This document shows, one piece after another, positions 41,621-52,123 of a stretch of 64,000 bases of DNA. This DNA comes from Teratosphaeria epicoccoides. Lineage: Eukaryota > Ascomycota > Dothideomycetes > Mycosphaerellales > Teratosphaeriaceae. Position numbers and translations under genes: made by a program. The first letter of the stretch is position 1; each line of letters begins with the position of its first letter. Location of the stretch: NCBI GenBank assembly GCA_021401465.1, contig JADDMT010000029.1, positions 266,818 through 330,817 of the forward strand, given 5' to 3'. Under the pieces are notes generated by a model. The model ran no database searches and was not told where the DNA came from. It worked only from the letters and a program-made list of their open reading frames with translations.

Positions 41621-43848
41621 TTAGACATTTGCTCTTGTTGGCCTGCTTGAAGCCTCAAAGCCCAAGACGCTCTCGTCACCGAGGAAGTTGGCAGCTAATC
41701 CATCTCCGGCGCTATCCACAGGCTGCCTAGGCCTGCGCCTTCTACCGCTGACTCGCTCGCCCCTACGACCTATGCTGGCATCGCCAAAAGCGCTCATGAC
41801 TACATTGGCAGCGTTTCGGACGAAGTCGTCGTTCATGAAATGACCTGCAGCATTACCGAGGCCCCAAGTCTCCATTTCGGTCCTCCGTTGAGGTGGCACG
41901 GGATTAATTTCAGCCTCCATGAGGCTCGCGAGCTGCAAGCGTCGTGCCAAATCGGCATCCAGTCGTTCTTGTTGCTGTCGTTGTTCCATTTCATCTTGAT
42001 ATGTTCTTCCTCGTGCTGCCGTTCGTCGCTGGGTGTCGGGTGACGCGGAGCCTGGAGGCTGCTCCGGTCTTGCCGCATCAAAGACGCGTCTGTACATGAC
42101 TCGGATAGGTTCAGGCACCCGCATGTCGTTGAGACGATCCGTATTGGGGAGGCTGCTGGAGTTGAACCACGGACAATCGCACGACTTCCACCTTAACCTG
42201 TGCAAACGATCAGTCGGGGGTCACGAAACTTTTCAATCACGACCAGAGCACTTGGCTATACAATCAGGCGATTGATCGGCTGGTTAAAAGTGACCACTAA
42301 TCAAAACGGGACGATGCTGGCTGGGCCGGTAATTGACCGCCGCAACACCGAGCAAGCTGCTTCCAGGGCAATGATCAAATAGTCAACCGTAGGTATCAAA
42401 CAGCCAGTCGGATCGTCTGACCGTCGACATGGTGAAGATTTCACGGAGTCGCATGCAATGACTTACCCGCACATCATGCAGAATTCAGCCCTGCATCGGC
42501 ATGTCATGTGGTCTGTAGAACCTCGTCAGTCAAGGCGTTTCGTGGACAAGGGCGGCTCCATAAACTCACTGCAACCTTCTTTGAGCTCCACCATGGCATT
42601 GCAGTCGTAACACCTTTGCCAGCCCTTCTCTCTTGCTTGTTCGACCAGCTTTGCGATCTCCGGATCCTTCGGACATTCCGTCGACTTGTGCATCTTATTA
42701 TTGCAGGTTGTGCAGACCTTGGTCCTGCACCTCGGGCACTGAGCATACTTCCTACCATGTGAGTCTCGACGCACATAGGACGGCTTGATCCATTCACCAC
42801 ACCTGGGTTGCACGCAATAGATCCGATTCCTGGTGTTGTACTCTTGATATTTCCGATTCCAAGTCGTCTTGAATCTCGAATCGAATAGCTTCTCGACATG
42901 CTTCAAGGGTATATGTTCTTCAGTACAGCATTTCGGTGGCATGTGTGCTGGGTCCTTGACAGACATTTCGAAGATGCGTTTAAGACAATCGTGGCACATT
43001 CGATGACCACACGCAAGTTTTGCGGATTGTGGGTGAGGTACATCATCAGATCCACAGGTCAGGCATTCGACCCGGCGCGGCGGCAGGGTCGCGGGTATTG
43101 TCGACTTCCTCTTGAAAAGGCTCTCGAGCAAAGATGATTCGCGTCTTGAGGTCCTGCGCGACGTGCTTGAGCTTTCGACATGCCCAGCCACCTTGGGCAC
43201 GAGCTCCGGTTTGAGAGGTACAGTGCTACTTCTCCTCAAGGAAGGCGAAGCACGAGAGACTGTATTGTGCGATCTGGACTGTCTCCTCTCGGCTACAACT
43301 GAGATGCTATCATCTGGCGTCACCTCAGCCTCGAGCACGCTTGGGAGGCTAGACTTGCTGGACGAGGCATTTCTGGAATATCCCGATCTTTGACTTGTTT
43401 CTGGAAGCTCATCCACGCGCTTTCCGGTCAGATGGGGCCTAGATAGCTCGGCAGTCTCTCGCTCGTCCATCGCTGGTGCTGCGTATACAAAGTCTGCTGT
43501 CCTGCGCTCGCTCTTGCCGACTGTCTTAGCCGTTGTGTTGGAGGTCGGCTTTTGCGACTTGCGCTCCGATTTAGATCGCGAGGATGCGTTCCTTGCATTC
43601 CGGAGAGTCTTCGAGGTCGTCATCGAAGGCTTCGGGCGCATGACTTTGTGCTTCTCAGCGACAGGGCGCCCAAAGTATGCGACCCTACGCCTGCGAATCT
43701 CCTCTGGGTCTGGTCCTGGAGGCTCCTTGGCCTCGCCATTATCTGCCACCTTCTCGCTTTTCTGGTGTTTATTCGTGGCACGGGGTCTCACGGATCGCTT
43801 CACCTTCGTGCTGCTCTTACTTCGTCTACTCACCACCGACACCGCCAT
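41621..43848 (-). CDS. RBR (RING-IBR-RING) E3 ubiquitin ligase
   Basis: Three exons: 42570-43848, 42467-42512 and 41621-42197, giving 633 aa. The start is the ATG at 43848 (MAVSVVSRRSK), because the longer frame begins with TTG. Intron 1 is 57 nt (GTGAGT to CTACAG). Intron 2 is 269 nt (GTAAGT to GCACAG), long for this locus. The 46-nt middle exon is confirmed by the product. Together the exons give EGC-NHMTCRCRAEFCMMCG-LRWKSCDCPWF, the RING2 core. RING1 is at about 261-310 (CLTCGSDDVP ... CGHRMCHDCLKRIF) and IBR at about 330-400 (YCVQPRCGEWI ... CPRCRTKVCTTCNNKMH). The catalytic Cys is the one in GCNH, directly at the exon 1/2 junction. The N-terminus is disordered; the tail holds a DADLARRLQLASLMEAE ubiquitin-interacting-like helix. 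Confidence 0.93.
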
Positions 43849-44261
43849 GACGACTCCTGTTCTGAAGCTTCCTTCTTGGACGAGGCTGGTATGCCAAGGT
43901 GCGCCTTTCCACAGATCAGGCCAATGCAATGAGATACGACGGCTGCGGAGGCGGGATCCTGCATTAGCTCTCAAACTCCCAGCCAGTCCGAGGTCGGCGA
44001 CGTTACATTGGAACTCCTGCGTTATTGACACCAAGCTACCGTATACGCCTATGCATTATCAGCCATTGAAACGTATGACCTGGCCCGGAGTCCGGGAGGC
44101 GGTGTCTTCGAATATCAAGTCGCGGAGTGCTGAGACCCTCAGCTTCGCCTGATGATCGAGAGGTCTTGACCAGTCCAAATCAATGGTCGGCGTGAGGTGC
44201 ATTCACGCACATATTCCAGGCGACTCTCAAGATTCCACAGCGTCGGTGATTTCGGCTACTC
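43849..44261. other. Divergent promoter region of the RBR ligase and LYS2
   Basis: 413 bp between the two start codons. In the LYS2 frame an in-frame TGA lies about 13 bp before the ATG. No exon encoding the usual LYS2 N-terminal region is visible here. Confidence 0.6.
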
Positions 44262-47200
44262 ATGATGGCGCTGTCCAGCGATGATGTGCGGCCTGATCCG
44301 ACCTCTGACCTCCACTGGTCTGACTACAGAGGCGCAATCCATGAGATTTTCGCTCAGAACGCAAAATTACACCCAGACAGAAAATGCATTGTCGAAACAG
44401 CATCTTCGACTTCGAAGGAGCGAACATTCAGCTATCAAGTTATCAACGAGGCGTCGAACATATTAGCTCACCATCTCGTCGAAAATGCCGTCCGGAGGGG
44501 TGAGGTGGTCATGGTCTACGCCCACCGTGGCGTGGATTTGGTTGTTGCAGTGATGGGTGTTCTGAAAGCAGGTGCCACTTTCAGTGTCATAGATCCGGCA
44601 TATCCACCGGACAGACAAATTATCTATCTGGATGTTGCCAAGCCGAGGGCTCTGGTCGTCCTTGACAAGGCTACCAGAGAGGCCGGTCCGCTCGCAAAGT
44701 CTGTGCGAGATTACATCGAGAAGGAGCTTCAGATGAGGACCGAGGTGCCAGCACTGAAGCTCGAAGATGATGGCACGATACAGGGTGGATCTACGTCAGG
44801 CGTAGACGTGCTTGGCAGTAGTGTTGGGAGGAAGGCCGACCTGCCTGGTGTACAGGTGGGTCCCGACAGTACACCAACCCTCTCTTTCACTTCGGGCTCG
44901 GAAGGTCGTCCGAAGGGCGTCAAAGGCAGACATTTCTCCCTAGCGTACTACTTTCCATGGATGGCACAACGATTCAAGTTGTCGGAGCAGGACCGCTTCT
45001 CAATGCTGAGTGGCATTGCTCATGATCCAATTCAACGTGACATTTTCACGCCACTTTTCCTAGGAGCGAGCCTTATTGTGCCTCCTGCAGAAGACATTAC
45101 CTTTGATCGACTAGCGAAGTGGGCCAGCGACAATCGCATTACTGTCACCCATCTGACACCAGCTATGGGCCAGATCCTCCTGGGCTCGCTAGAACCCAAG
45201 GTCACGAGTCTGCGTAACGCTTTCTTTGTTGGCGACGTCCTGCTCAAGCGCGACTGCAGGCGACTGCAGCAGCTAGCACCAAATGTGCGGATCAAGAACA
45301 TGTACGGCACGACGGAAACACAGCGGGCTGTGTCTTACTATGAGATTCCGTCTCTCAACGAGTATTCTGGATACCTGGACAAGATGGGCGAAGTGATTCC
45401 GGCAGGTACCGGTATGGTCGATGTGCAGCTTCTTGTCGTTGATATAGAGAAGAAGGAACGACAATGCGAAATCGGCGAGATTGGCGAGATCTACGTGCGA
45501 GCTGGTGGCCTCGCGGAGCACTACCTCGGCGATGAGGAAAAGTCCAAGCAGAAATTCGTGATGAATTGGTTTGTTGATCCACAGCAATGGATACACGAGG
45601 ATAAGGCACGGTCAGCGACAGCAAGTCAGCCTGAGCCGTGGCGCGAGTACTACTTTGGACCTAGAGACCGGATGTACCGGTCTGGTGATCTTGGTCGTTA
45701 CATGCCAGATGGTAACGTGGAGTGTGTTGGGCGGGCTGACGATCAGGTCAAGATTCGTGGGTTCCGTATCGAGCTTGGCGAGATCGACACGCATCTCAGC
45801 CAACATCCGCTCATTCGCGAAAACGTTACGCTGGTCAAACGGGACCAGAACGAGGAACAGATTCTCGTGTCCTACTATGTGCCAGAAATGCAAAGATGGC
45901 GAGAATGGTATGCTGAGCATGAGGAGCGCATGAATCGGACCGCTCCACAATCGAATGGCGTCAATGGCACGCTCAGTGTACCGACAAGCATCCGGAGGAG
46001 AGTGTCAGCGAAGGAAGAGATGGGCATCGAGCAACGCATGCGCATCTTCGAGCTTCTCACACTTGATGTGAGGGATCGCCTCAAGAAGAAGTTGCCAGTA
46101 TACGCTGTGCCCACTTTGTTCATCCCAATGCTACGTCTACCGCTTACGCCAAACGGCAAAGTAGATCGACGAGCATTGCCGTTTCCAGGCGCCGCAGAGC
46201 TCTTGGGTGCTATGCCCAAGGCAGAGGATGTAGAATCGCGTACTGAGACCGAGAAGGAGCTTGCAAAAATCTGGGCTCAGCATTTGCCAACTACCGCGGA
46301 TGCTGTCTCTCGCGACACATCATTCTATGATATGGGCGGCAACAGCATCATGAGCGTGCAGATTGTGCCCAAGATCAACAAGCGATGGCAAGGCGTCAAT
46401 GTACCTATCTCCATCATGGCAGCTGGACAGCCGACACTGAAGAGCGTCGGCCGATACATTGATCGCTCCCTCGACCCTGTGGGGCTTCGTCTCGACGTCC
46501 AGGCTGGCGAGGAGGAGGAGCAGCAGGCTGAGCTCTACTCGAACGACTTGCCCAAGCAGATCGAGAAGCTACCTGCGTCAATTTCGGCACTCAGTCCAGA
46601 GTATCCTCAGACCAAGACGGGGATGAAGATGTTGCTCACTGGCGCCACTGGTTTCCTTGGCGCTTACATCCTACATGATGCTCTGATGCGCAGCCCGCCC
46701 AACCATGTATACGCACACGTTAGAGCACCTTCACACAGCCAAGGCCTCGATAGACTTCGAACGACATGCACAGCATATGGGATCTGGCAAGAATGGTGGG
46801 TGACGGAAGGTGTGCTCGAAGTTGTCCTGGGTGACCTGGAAGAGCCAAAGCTCGGAATGAGCGATTCAGAATACAACAAGGTGGCTCAGAACGCTGACCT
46901 CATCATCCACAATGGGGCGAGAGTGCACTGGCTGCTGCCATACGAGAATTTGAAGGCCGCCAATGTGCAATCGACGGTGGAATGCATCCAGCTTGCCGCA
47001 ACGAAAAAGCCAAAGCGTCTGGCCTTCATCTCATCTACGAGTGCTCTTGATTCGGAGTATTACTTCCAGCAATCAGAGTATGGCAATAAGGTCCTGGAAT
47101 TCGACAACCTGGAGGGCGCTCGCCAAGGTCTTGGAACTGGGTACGGTCAAAGCAAATGGGTTTCAGAAAAGATCATCAGCGAAGCCGGCAAGCGTGGCCT

Positions 47201-47852
47201 AAGCGCTGTCATCATCCGCTCGGGTTACGTCCTTGGAGAACCCAAGACTGGTGTCAGTAACACCGATGACTTCCTGGTGCGCATGCTCAAAGGCTGTGTA
47301 CAAATAGGTACCAGACCTGATGTTGAGAACACGATCAACATGGTGCCTGTCACTCGCGTCGCTAGGCTAGCCAATGCGATGGCATTCCATGGCGACAATG
47401 GTTCGATTGCGCATGTCGAAGCTCACCCAAGGCTGACCTTTAACGAGTACCTGGGTGCGCTGGATTCGTACGGGTACAGCATTCCGGTCGAGCCATACGA
47501 TCAGTGGAAGCAGAAGGTGATGCAGTATGTGGAGGACAGCCATCCCGACAAGGAGGAACTGGCGCTACTCGGGCTGTACCATATGGTGACTGGAGATCTG
47601 CCGGAAGCCACGAAGGCTGTTAGCCTCAATGATCGGAATGCCCAGAAAGCCCTGGGCACGGATCAGAAAGCCTCTGGAACCGATGATACACCTGCGAGTG
47701 TCACAACAGAAGCTGTTGGTGCATATCTCGCTTTCCTCGTAGCGAGAGGATTCATGGCAGCGCCGAAGGATGACAAGCTGCCCAAGATCGAGCTTTCAAA
47801 GGAGCAGACGGCAGCGCTGAATAAAGTCGGCGGTCGTGGTGGTAGCTCGTAG
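44262..47852 (+). CDS. LYS2: Alpha-aminoadipate reductase large subunit, N-terminally short
   Basis: An intronless gene of 1196 aa. It makes alpha-aminoadipate semialdehyde in fungal lysine synthesis, using ATP and NADPH after 4'-phosphopantetheinylation. The adenylation domain (about 1-600) has TPTLSFTSGSEGRPKGVKG, MYGTTETQRAVSYYE, YRSGDLGRY and DDQVKIRGFRIELGEID. The carrier site is at about 684-697 (FYDMGGNSIMS, Ser attachment). The reductase domain (about 787-1150) has LLTGATGFLGAYIL, the SSTSALDSEYY region and YGQSK. Classic fungal LYS2 is about 1390-1420 aa and has some 200 residues before the LPDPT segment. Here that segment (RPDPTSDLHW) starts at residue 10. The carrier motif GGNS instead of the usual GGHS is also unusual. 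Either a lineage-typical short form or a divergent paralogue. Confidence 0.9.
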   Translation: MMALSSDDVRPDPTSDLHWSDYRGAIHEIFAQNAKLHPDRKCIVETASSTSKERTFSYQVINEASNILAHHLVENAVRRGEVVMVYAHRGVDLVVAVMGVLKAGATFSVIDPAYPPDRQIIYLDVAKPRALVVLDKATREAGPLAKSVRDYIEKELQMRTEVPALKLEDDGTIQGGSTSGVDVLGSSVGRKADLPGVQVGPDSTPTLSFTSGSEGRPKGVKGRHFSLAYYFPWMAQRFKLSEQDRFSMLSGIAHDPIQRDIFTPLFLGASLIVPPAEDITFDRLAKWASDNRITVTHLTPAMGQILLGSLEPKVTSLRNAFFVGDVLLKRDCRRLQQLAPNVRIKNMYGTTETQRAVSYYEIPSLNEYSGYLDKMGEVIPAGTGMVDVQLLVVDIEKKERQCEIGEIGEIYVRAGGLAEHYLGDEEKSKQKFVMNWFVDPQQWIHEDKARSATASQPEPWREYYFGPRDRMYRSGDLGRYMPDGNVECVGRADDQVKIRGFRIELGEIDTHLSQHPLIRENVTLVKRDQNEEQILVSYYVPEMQRWREWYAEHEERMNRTAPQSNGVNGTLSVPTSIRRRVSAKEEMGIEQRMRIFELLTLDVRDRLKKKLPVYAVPTLFIPMLRLPLTPNGKVDRRALPFPGAAELLGAMPKAEDVESRTETEKELAKIWAQHLPTTADAVSRDTSFYDMGGNSIMSVQIVPKINKRWQGVNVPISIMAAGQPTLKSVGRYIDRSLDPVGLRLDVQAGEEEEQQAELYSNDLPKQIEKLPASISALSPEYPQTKTGMKMLLTGATGFLGAYILHDALMRSPPNHVYAHVRAPSHSQGLDRLRTTCTAYGIWQEWWVTEGVLEVVLGDLEEPKLGMSDSEYNKVAQNADLIIHNGARVHWLLPYENLKAANVQSTVECIQLAATKKPKRLAFISSTSALDSEYYFQQSEYGNKVLEFDNLEGARQGLGTGYGQSKWVSEKIISEAGKRGLSAVIIRSGYVLGEPKTGVSNTDDFLVRMLKGCVQIGTRPDVENTINMVPVTRVARLANAMAFHGDNGSIAHVEAHPRLTFNEYLGALDSYGYSIPVEPYDQWKQKVMQYVEDSHPDKEELALLGLYHMVTGDLPEATKAVSLNDRNAQKALGTDQKASGTDDTPASVTTEAVGAYLAFLVARGFMAAPKDDKLPKIELSKEQTAALNKVGGRGGSS

Positions 47853-48195
47853 GCTTAGGCCTGATGTCAATAATGATGGTCTTGGAGGGTAAACGCAAAG
47901 ACTTGCAATCATGACGGTGGGGAGTCTGCTGTGGTTTTTGGGAGAGCTCTCCTCAAGTTCGCTGCGAGCTCGTCCGTCTTTCTGCCCCACTCTTGCGCTG
48001 CTTGGCAATATGCATTTTCGCACCTATCAATCCCAGCAGAGACTTGATGCTCCAATAAATTACTTCGTAATGCACAGGGGCAACGAGGTAATACCCCGCT
48101 TGTACCCCGACTATTGTGACCCAAGACAAATGCACATATCTATACAAGAGGTCCAATGGGTGCCTTGGGCACGGTCGCTGACAACGAGAGACGCC
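47853..48195. other. Intergenic region, nothing seen
   Basis: 343 bp between LYS2 and the GH1 pseudogene; an open frame crosses it in the pseudogene's first frame but starts well before the signal peptide. Confidence 0.4.
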
Positions 48196-49832
48196 ATGCT
48201 CCAAGTCACGATCCTGTTGCTTGCTGTAGCAGCGGCAGCTTCATCACCCCAGAGCCGCCAGAGCTTCCCACTCCCGTACTCACCAACAACGACGGTAGAA
48301 AATGGTTCGACCATTGAGAATCCGACGGCCTTTGCCACGCCATTTGACCTGAGTGTCGAGGACCTTAGGGACCTATGGGTTGCACCCGTCACAGAAGCCT
48401 CCATAACGACGGTCATCGACGCTACACCAGCCTCCACCGCCACCGTATTACTCCCTTTGGCCATCCGGACCATAACAACCATTGGAGATGAAGAACGAGT
48501 CATGGTCATTTCCGAAGGACTTCTACTGGATTGTCGCAGGCGCTGCCTTTCAAATTGAAGGATCTGTGAAGGATGACGGGCGAGGTCCTGGTATCTGGGA
48601 CGTCTTGGGCCCTTGTGTGACCGATTTCACGATAAATAACTATACGGCTGATGTTGTGAATAATGTCTATTTTATGTACAAGCAGGATGTTGCGAGGACT
48701 GCGGCTCTGGGTGTCAAAGCTTACTCGCTCGGCATATGGTGGTCGTGCCCTTCGGACGTGGACCTGTGAATCAGTTGGCGATCGAGCATTGTAAGTTGAG
48801 ATCTTGATCCATCGGTTGCATGACTACAGATGCACTAACATATCATAAAAAGACAACGATGTGATCAATACATGTCTCGAGTACAACGTCATACCAATGG
48901 CGACACTCTTCCATTGAGATCTGCCAATCTACCCTCAAAACCTGTACGGCGGCTGGCTCTCCGAAGAGATCGTTTCAGACTTTGTCGAGTACGCAAGAGA
49001 CAGAGTGCAGTGTTGGTATACTGTCGACGAGCCCGTTGTCTTCTGCGATGATTACGCATTGCCAGCTCACTACTTCAGGAACTTCACGATCCCGTACAAG
49101 CACCAGGCCTGGTACTGTGGACACTCTGTTCTCTTGGCCCATTCTCAGGCTTACCATCTTGGCAAGAGCATGATGCCAGACTCAATCATCTCATACAAGA
49201 ACAATGGAGGGCACAAAATCCCGCCTACGACCTCGTCCGACGATGCCGATGCCGTAAAGAGGGCTTGCGATTTCCAGGAAGGATGGTTCAGTGACCCCAT
49301 CTTCCTGACTGGAGACTACTCTGCCAACGTCAAAGCCTACGTCTCGTCTTTCCTCGGGGACTTCACCGATGAAGAGAAAGCAATGATCAAAGGCTCTGCA
49401 GACACCTACGCCATCGATGGATACACATCTCAATTCACAATGGCTCCAGTTGCCACGCCCACTCGTGATGTGGGAATGTGGCTTCGCAGAACCGCGCGAA
49501 GCGCAGAAAACTATACTCGCAGATATTTTGTACGACCCGATACGGACGTCGTACTTCCGTGACTAGATGCGGGCTATCTAGATTGCCTGGAGTAAAGGGG
49601 TGAATGTTGCTGGATGCCTGGCTTGGAGCTTCTTTGATAAATTTGAGGCGAGTTGCAGACCCTAGCATAGTGAATAAGAAGGTGTATGCTAATGAGCTGG
49701 CAGTGGTCCAGTGGCTTCGCAATCAAGTTTGGGATGCAGTATGTCAACTCCACTGACGCGGAGCTGCGTAGATTTTGCAAGGCGAGTTTCTTTGAGAACA
49801 AGCATGCGTTCAATGTCTACCAAGAGAAGTAG
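48196..49832 (+). pseudogene. Decayed secreted GH1 beta-glucosidase
   Basis: The remains follow fungal GH1 order. There is a signal-peptide-like MLQVTILLLAVAAAASS (from 48196) and a Ser/Thr-rich leader. After a frame change near 48490 come SWSFPKDFYWIVAGAAF and DDGRGPGIWDVLG. A further frame change near 48750 precedes PFGRGPVNQLAIEH. An intact intron follows (48791-48852, branch CACTAAC, AAAAG acceptor), then YNDVINTCLEYNV. A TGA at 48915-48917 sits where the family has Trp in LFHWD. After a short deletion come TVDEPVVFC (normally TVNEP) and a long intact frame (49005-49460). About 50 residues are missing after YTSQF. The nucleophile region reads ECGFAEP (normally TEFGF). TAG stops at 49564 and 49579, another stop cluster, and a final FNVYQEK end at 49832 follow. 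It cannot make an active enzyme. Confidence 0.88.
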
Positions 49833-50650
49833 CACACGCATATGCGACTGCCCGCTGTCCGGCTTCAGATCGGACGGAGAGTGTACATACAAGTCCTATG
49901 ATACCCACGATGGCACAAGACAGCACATCATTTCGCTCGTCATTCGTGCCTTAGCTCGCCCGGTAAGGACGATACTGCTGGCCTGCGTCCATTTCGACCG
50001 GCGCCGGCAACTCGTGTGAGATGGTTCGACTGTCGTGCTCGGACAAGTAGCCCGTAGGGAGTGTTGAAAGCGATCGCCGTGAAGCGGCAGGCGAGTAGGA
50101 AAGGGTTTGGTAATGCTGAAGCTGTGACATCCACGCACGCATCATTCGTGCAGCAACCCTAGAAGGTGCCGGCATTGACCAATGTGAGATTGCTGAAGTT
50201 TGGATCGATGCAGGTGTAAAAGATTTGGCAGGAGATGCGCGTGATGTTGATGCAACGTGAATGATACCCCTCCGCGCTCCGTCTCCTCAGTCTCGCGCGT
50301 GGACATGGTCGCCTTCGGAGATGATTGCGGCGGAGCGGAGCAACGCTGGCCGGCAGGATCAAGGATGTAACGCCGTGGGAAATTCATCGTTCTAAAGTAC
50401 ACACATGTACCGAGTCTGGCGCTCGTGATCCGAGGAAGATCACAGGTGGCACTCTGGAACGACGTAGAGCAGCCAAAACCTTACATAAGTATTTGCCCTT
50501 GACGATGCCGAGGCCAGGTCTCACGCAGGGCCTTCTTCACTTCTTCTAGGCCACGTTCATGTATACCATACCATACCTTGAACGGTCTCGATTGGTTCTG
50601 CTGATTGCCAGTGCGCTTCCCACGCAGCAATGGCATAGTCGGGCGTGGCC
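49833..50650. other. Intergenic region, nothing seen
   Basis: 818 bp between the pseudogene and the PGAP4-like gene. Short frames on both strands show no motif. Confidence 0.4.
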
Positions 50651-52033
50651 ATGCGCGCGTCTGGGGTCTTGGGCGGTCTCGTCTCGACCCATTTCCTGTG
50701 CCTTGTGATCTTCATTCTCTTGTACCTGCTCATCATACAGCAGCTTCGAGAGAAGGCTGGGAGAGATCCGACCTCGATATACTTCAATGCGAAAACGGCT
50801 TTCGAGCTGCAGTATTCCGCGCACCGAATCCGCCAGGCGGAGGATTTGGTGCAGTTGTGGCAGGAGAATCCGGAGGTTGGCAGCCATGAGTCGGTCGTGC
50901 TGCCGTCAATCTGCATGGGCATCATCACCACAGCCCGAGGCGGCGATGGTCGGGGCTTCAGGAACACAGCGGCATCGATTGTGCATGGCTTGACGGAAAG
51001 CGAGAGAAAGGAACTGCGGCTGGTGGCATTCTTTGCGGATACCAACCCGGAGACGCACAGGGCATTCCACGAGCCCTGGACAGACGCAGTGTTCGAGCAT
51101 AAAGTGACTTACGACGGTGTTGCTTCGTCCAAGAGGGAGCAGCTGGAAGACCTCGAGGACCAAGGCGAAGAGAACAAGAAGGCTCTGACGGACTACATCT
51201 TCATGCTCGAAACGTGCAATTCGACGAATGCACAGTGGGTCGCGATCATCGAGGACGACATGATAGCAGCGGAGGGCTGGTTCACGCGACTGCGGCATAA
51301 CCTGTGGGACTGGGGATCGGCAACGAAACTGTTCAAGAGGTCCGTTTTGTTGCGGCTGTTCTACACGGAAAGCACCTTCAACTGGGACCCCTGGCGCGAA
51401 TGGCCTTCCTACCTCTTCTGGCTTTCGGCCTTCGAAGCGCTTCTCTACTCGTCGATGTGGATGCTGTGCCACAACTCCATCACCGCGACCCGTTTCTTCA
51501 ACCCGCGAACAAAGCTAGTCATCCTCTCCTTCTGCGCCCCAGCATGCGTGGTCTTGTATATCATCGCCGGCAGAATCACTGTCGCACCTCCAAAGACCGG
51601 AATGCATTACATCAACAAACACGGCTGCTGTACCCAAGCAATCCTCTATCCCATGGATCGCGTGCCAGGCCTAATCGACTTCCTCAAAACCAAAGAGGGC
51701 TTTGATGGAGATAGCCGTGACCGCAACGCCCTCATAGAAGAGTACGCGGACATGCACTCCTACGACCGCTGGACAATCACGCCTCCTCCATTTCAGCACG
51801 CAGGGTTCGTCCGGGAGGACATTGATGACGGGCGGCAGCCGGGCGAGTGGAGTCTGCCAAAGCAAAAAGCGGATTGGAATTTTGAGTTTGAGCTGCAGAA
51901 TGCAGAGACATTGCGAAAGGAGCATGAAGCAAAGACCAACGAGGAAGCGCTGAGACATGCAAATGAAGGCGGAAAGACCGAATCGGCACCAAAGAAGACC
52001 AGGGCGGCCGAGAAGAAAAGCGGGCATCGATAG
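50651..52033 (+). CDS. PGAP4/TMEM246-like glycosyltransferase
   Basis: 460 aa from the ATG at 50651 (MRASGVLGGL); the frame two codons earlier begins with GTG. There is one N-terminal membrane segment (FLCLVIFILLYLLII) and a later membrane pair (YLFWLSAFEALLYSSMWM and LVILSFCAPACVVLYII). This is the hairpin-in-a-transferase layout of PGAP4. The donor-site motif is WVAIIEDDMIAAEGWF, with EDD where other transferases have DxD. In animals PGAP4 adds GalNAc to the GPI core in the Golgi. The fungal sugar and acceptor are not known to me. The C-terminal 90 residues are charged and coiled-coil-like, ending in KKTRAAEKKS. A GPI-anchored GH5 glucanase is encoded 3.6 kb downstream, but linkage may be chance. 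Confidence 0.8.
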   Translation: MRASGVLGGLVSTHFLCLVIFILLYLLIIQQLREKAGRDPTSIYFNAKTAFELQYSAHRIRQAEDLVQLWQENPEVGSHESVVLPSICMGIITTARGGDGRGFRNTAASIVHGLTESERKELRLVAFFADTNPETHRAFHEPWTDAVFEHKVTYDGVASSKREQLEDLEDQGEENKKALTDYIFMLETCNSTNAQWVAIIEDDMIAAEGWFTRLRHNLWDWGSATKLFKRSVLLRLFYTESTFNWDPWREWPSYLFWLSAFEALLYSSMWMLCHNSITATRFFNPRTKLVILSFCAPACVVLYIIAGRITVAPPKTGMHYINKHGCCTQAILYPMDRVPGLIDFLKTKEGFDGDSRDRNALIEEYADMHSYDRWTITPPPFQHAGFVREDIDDGRQPGEWSLPKQKADWNFEFELQNAETLRKEHEAKTNEEALRHANEGGKTESAPKKTRAAEKKSGHR

Positions 52034-52123
52034 CAGGCAGACTTGCTTCCTGCAGCAATGGGACCATACGTGACGCATCCAGGCGTGCCGCAGAATTCCA
52101 TTTCGCCCGAGGCTATCGGAGTT

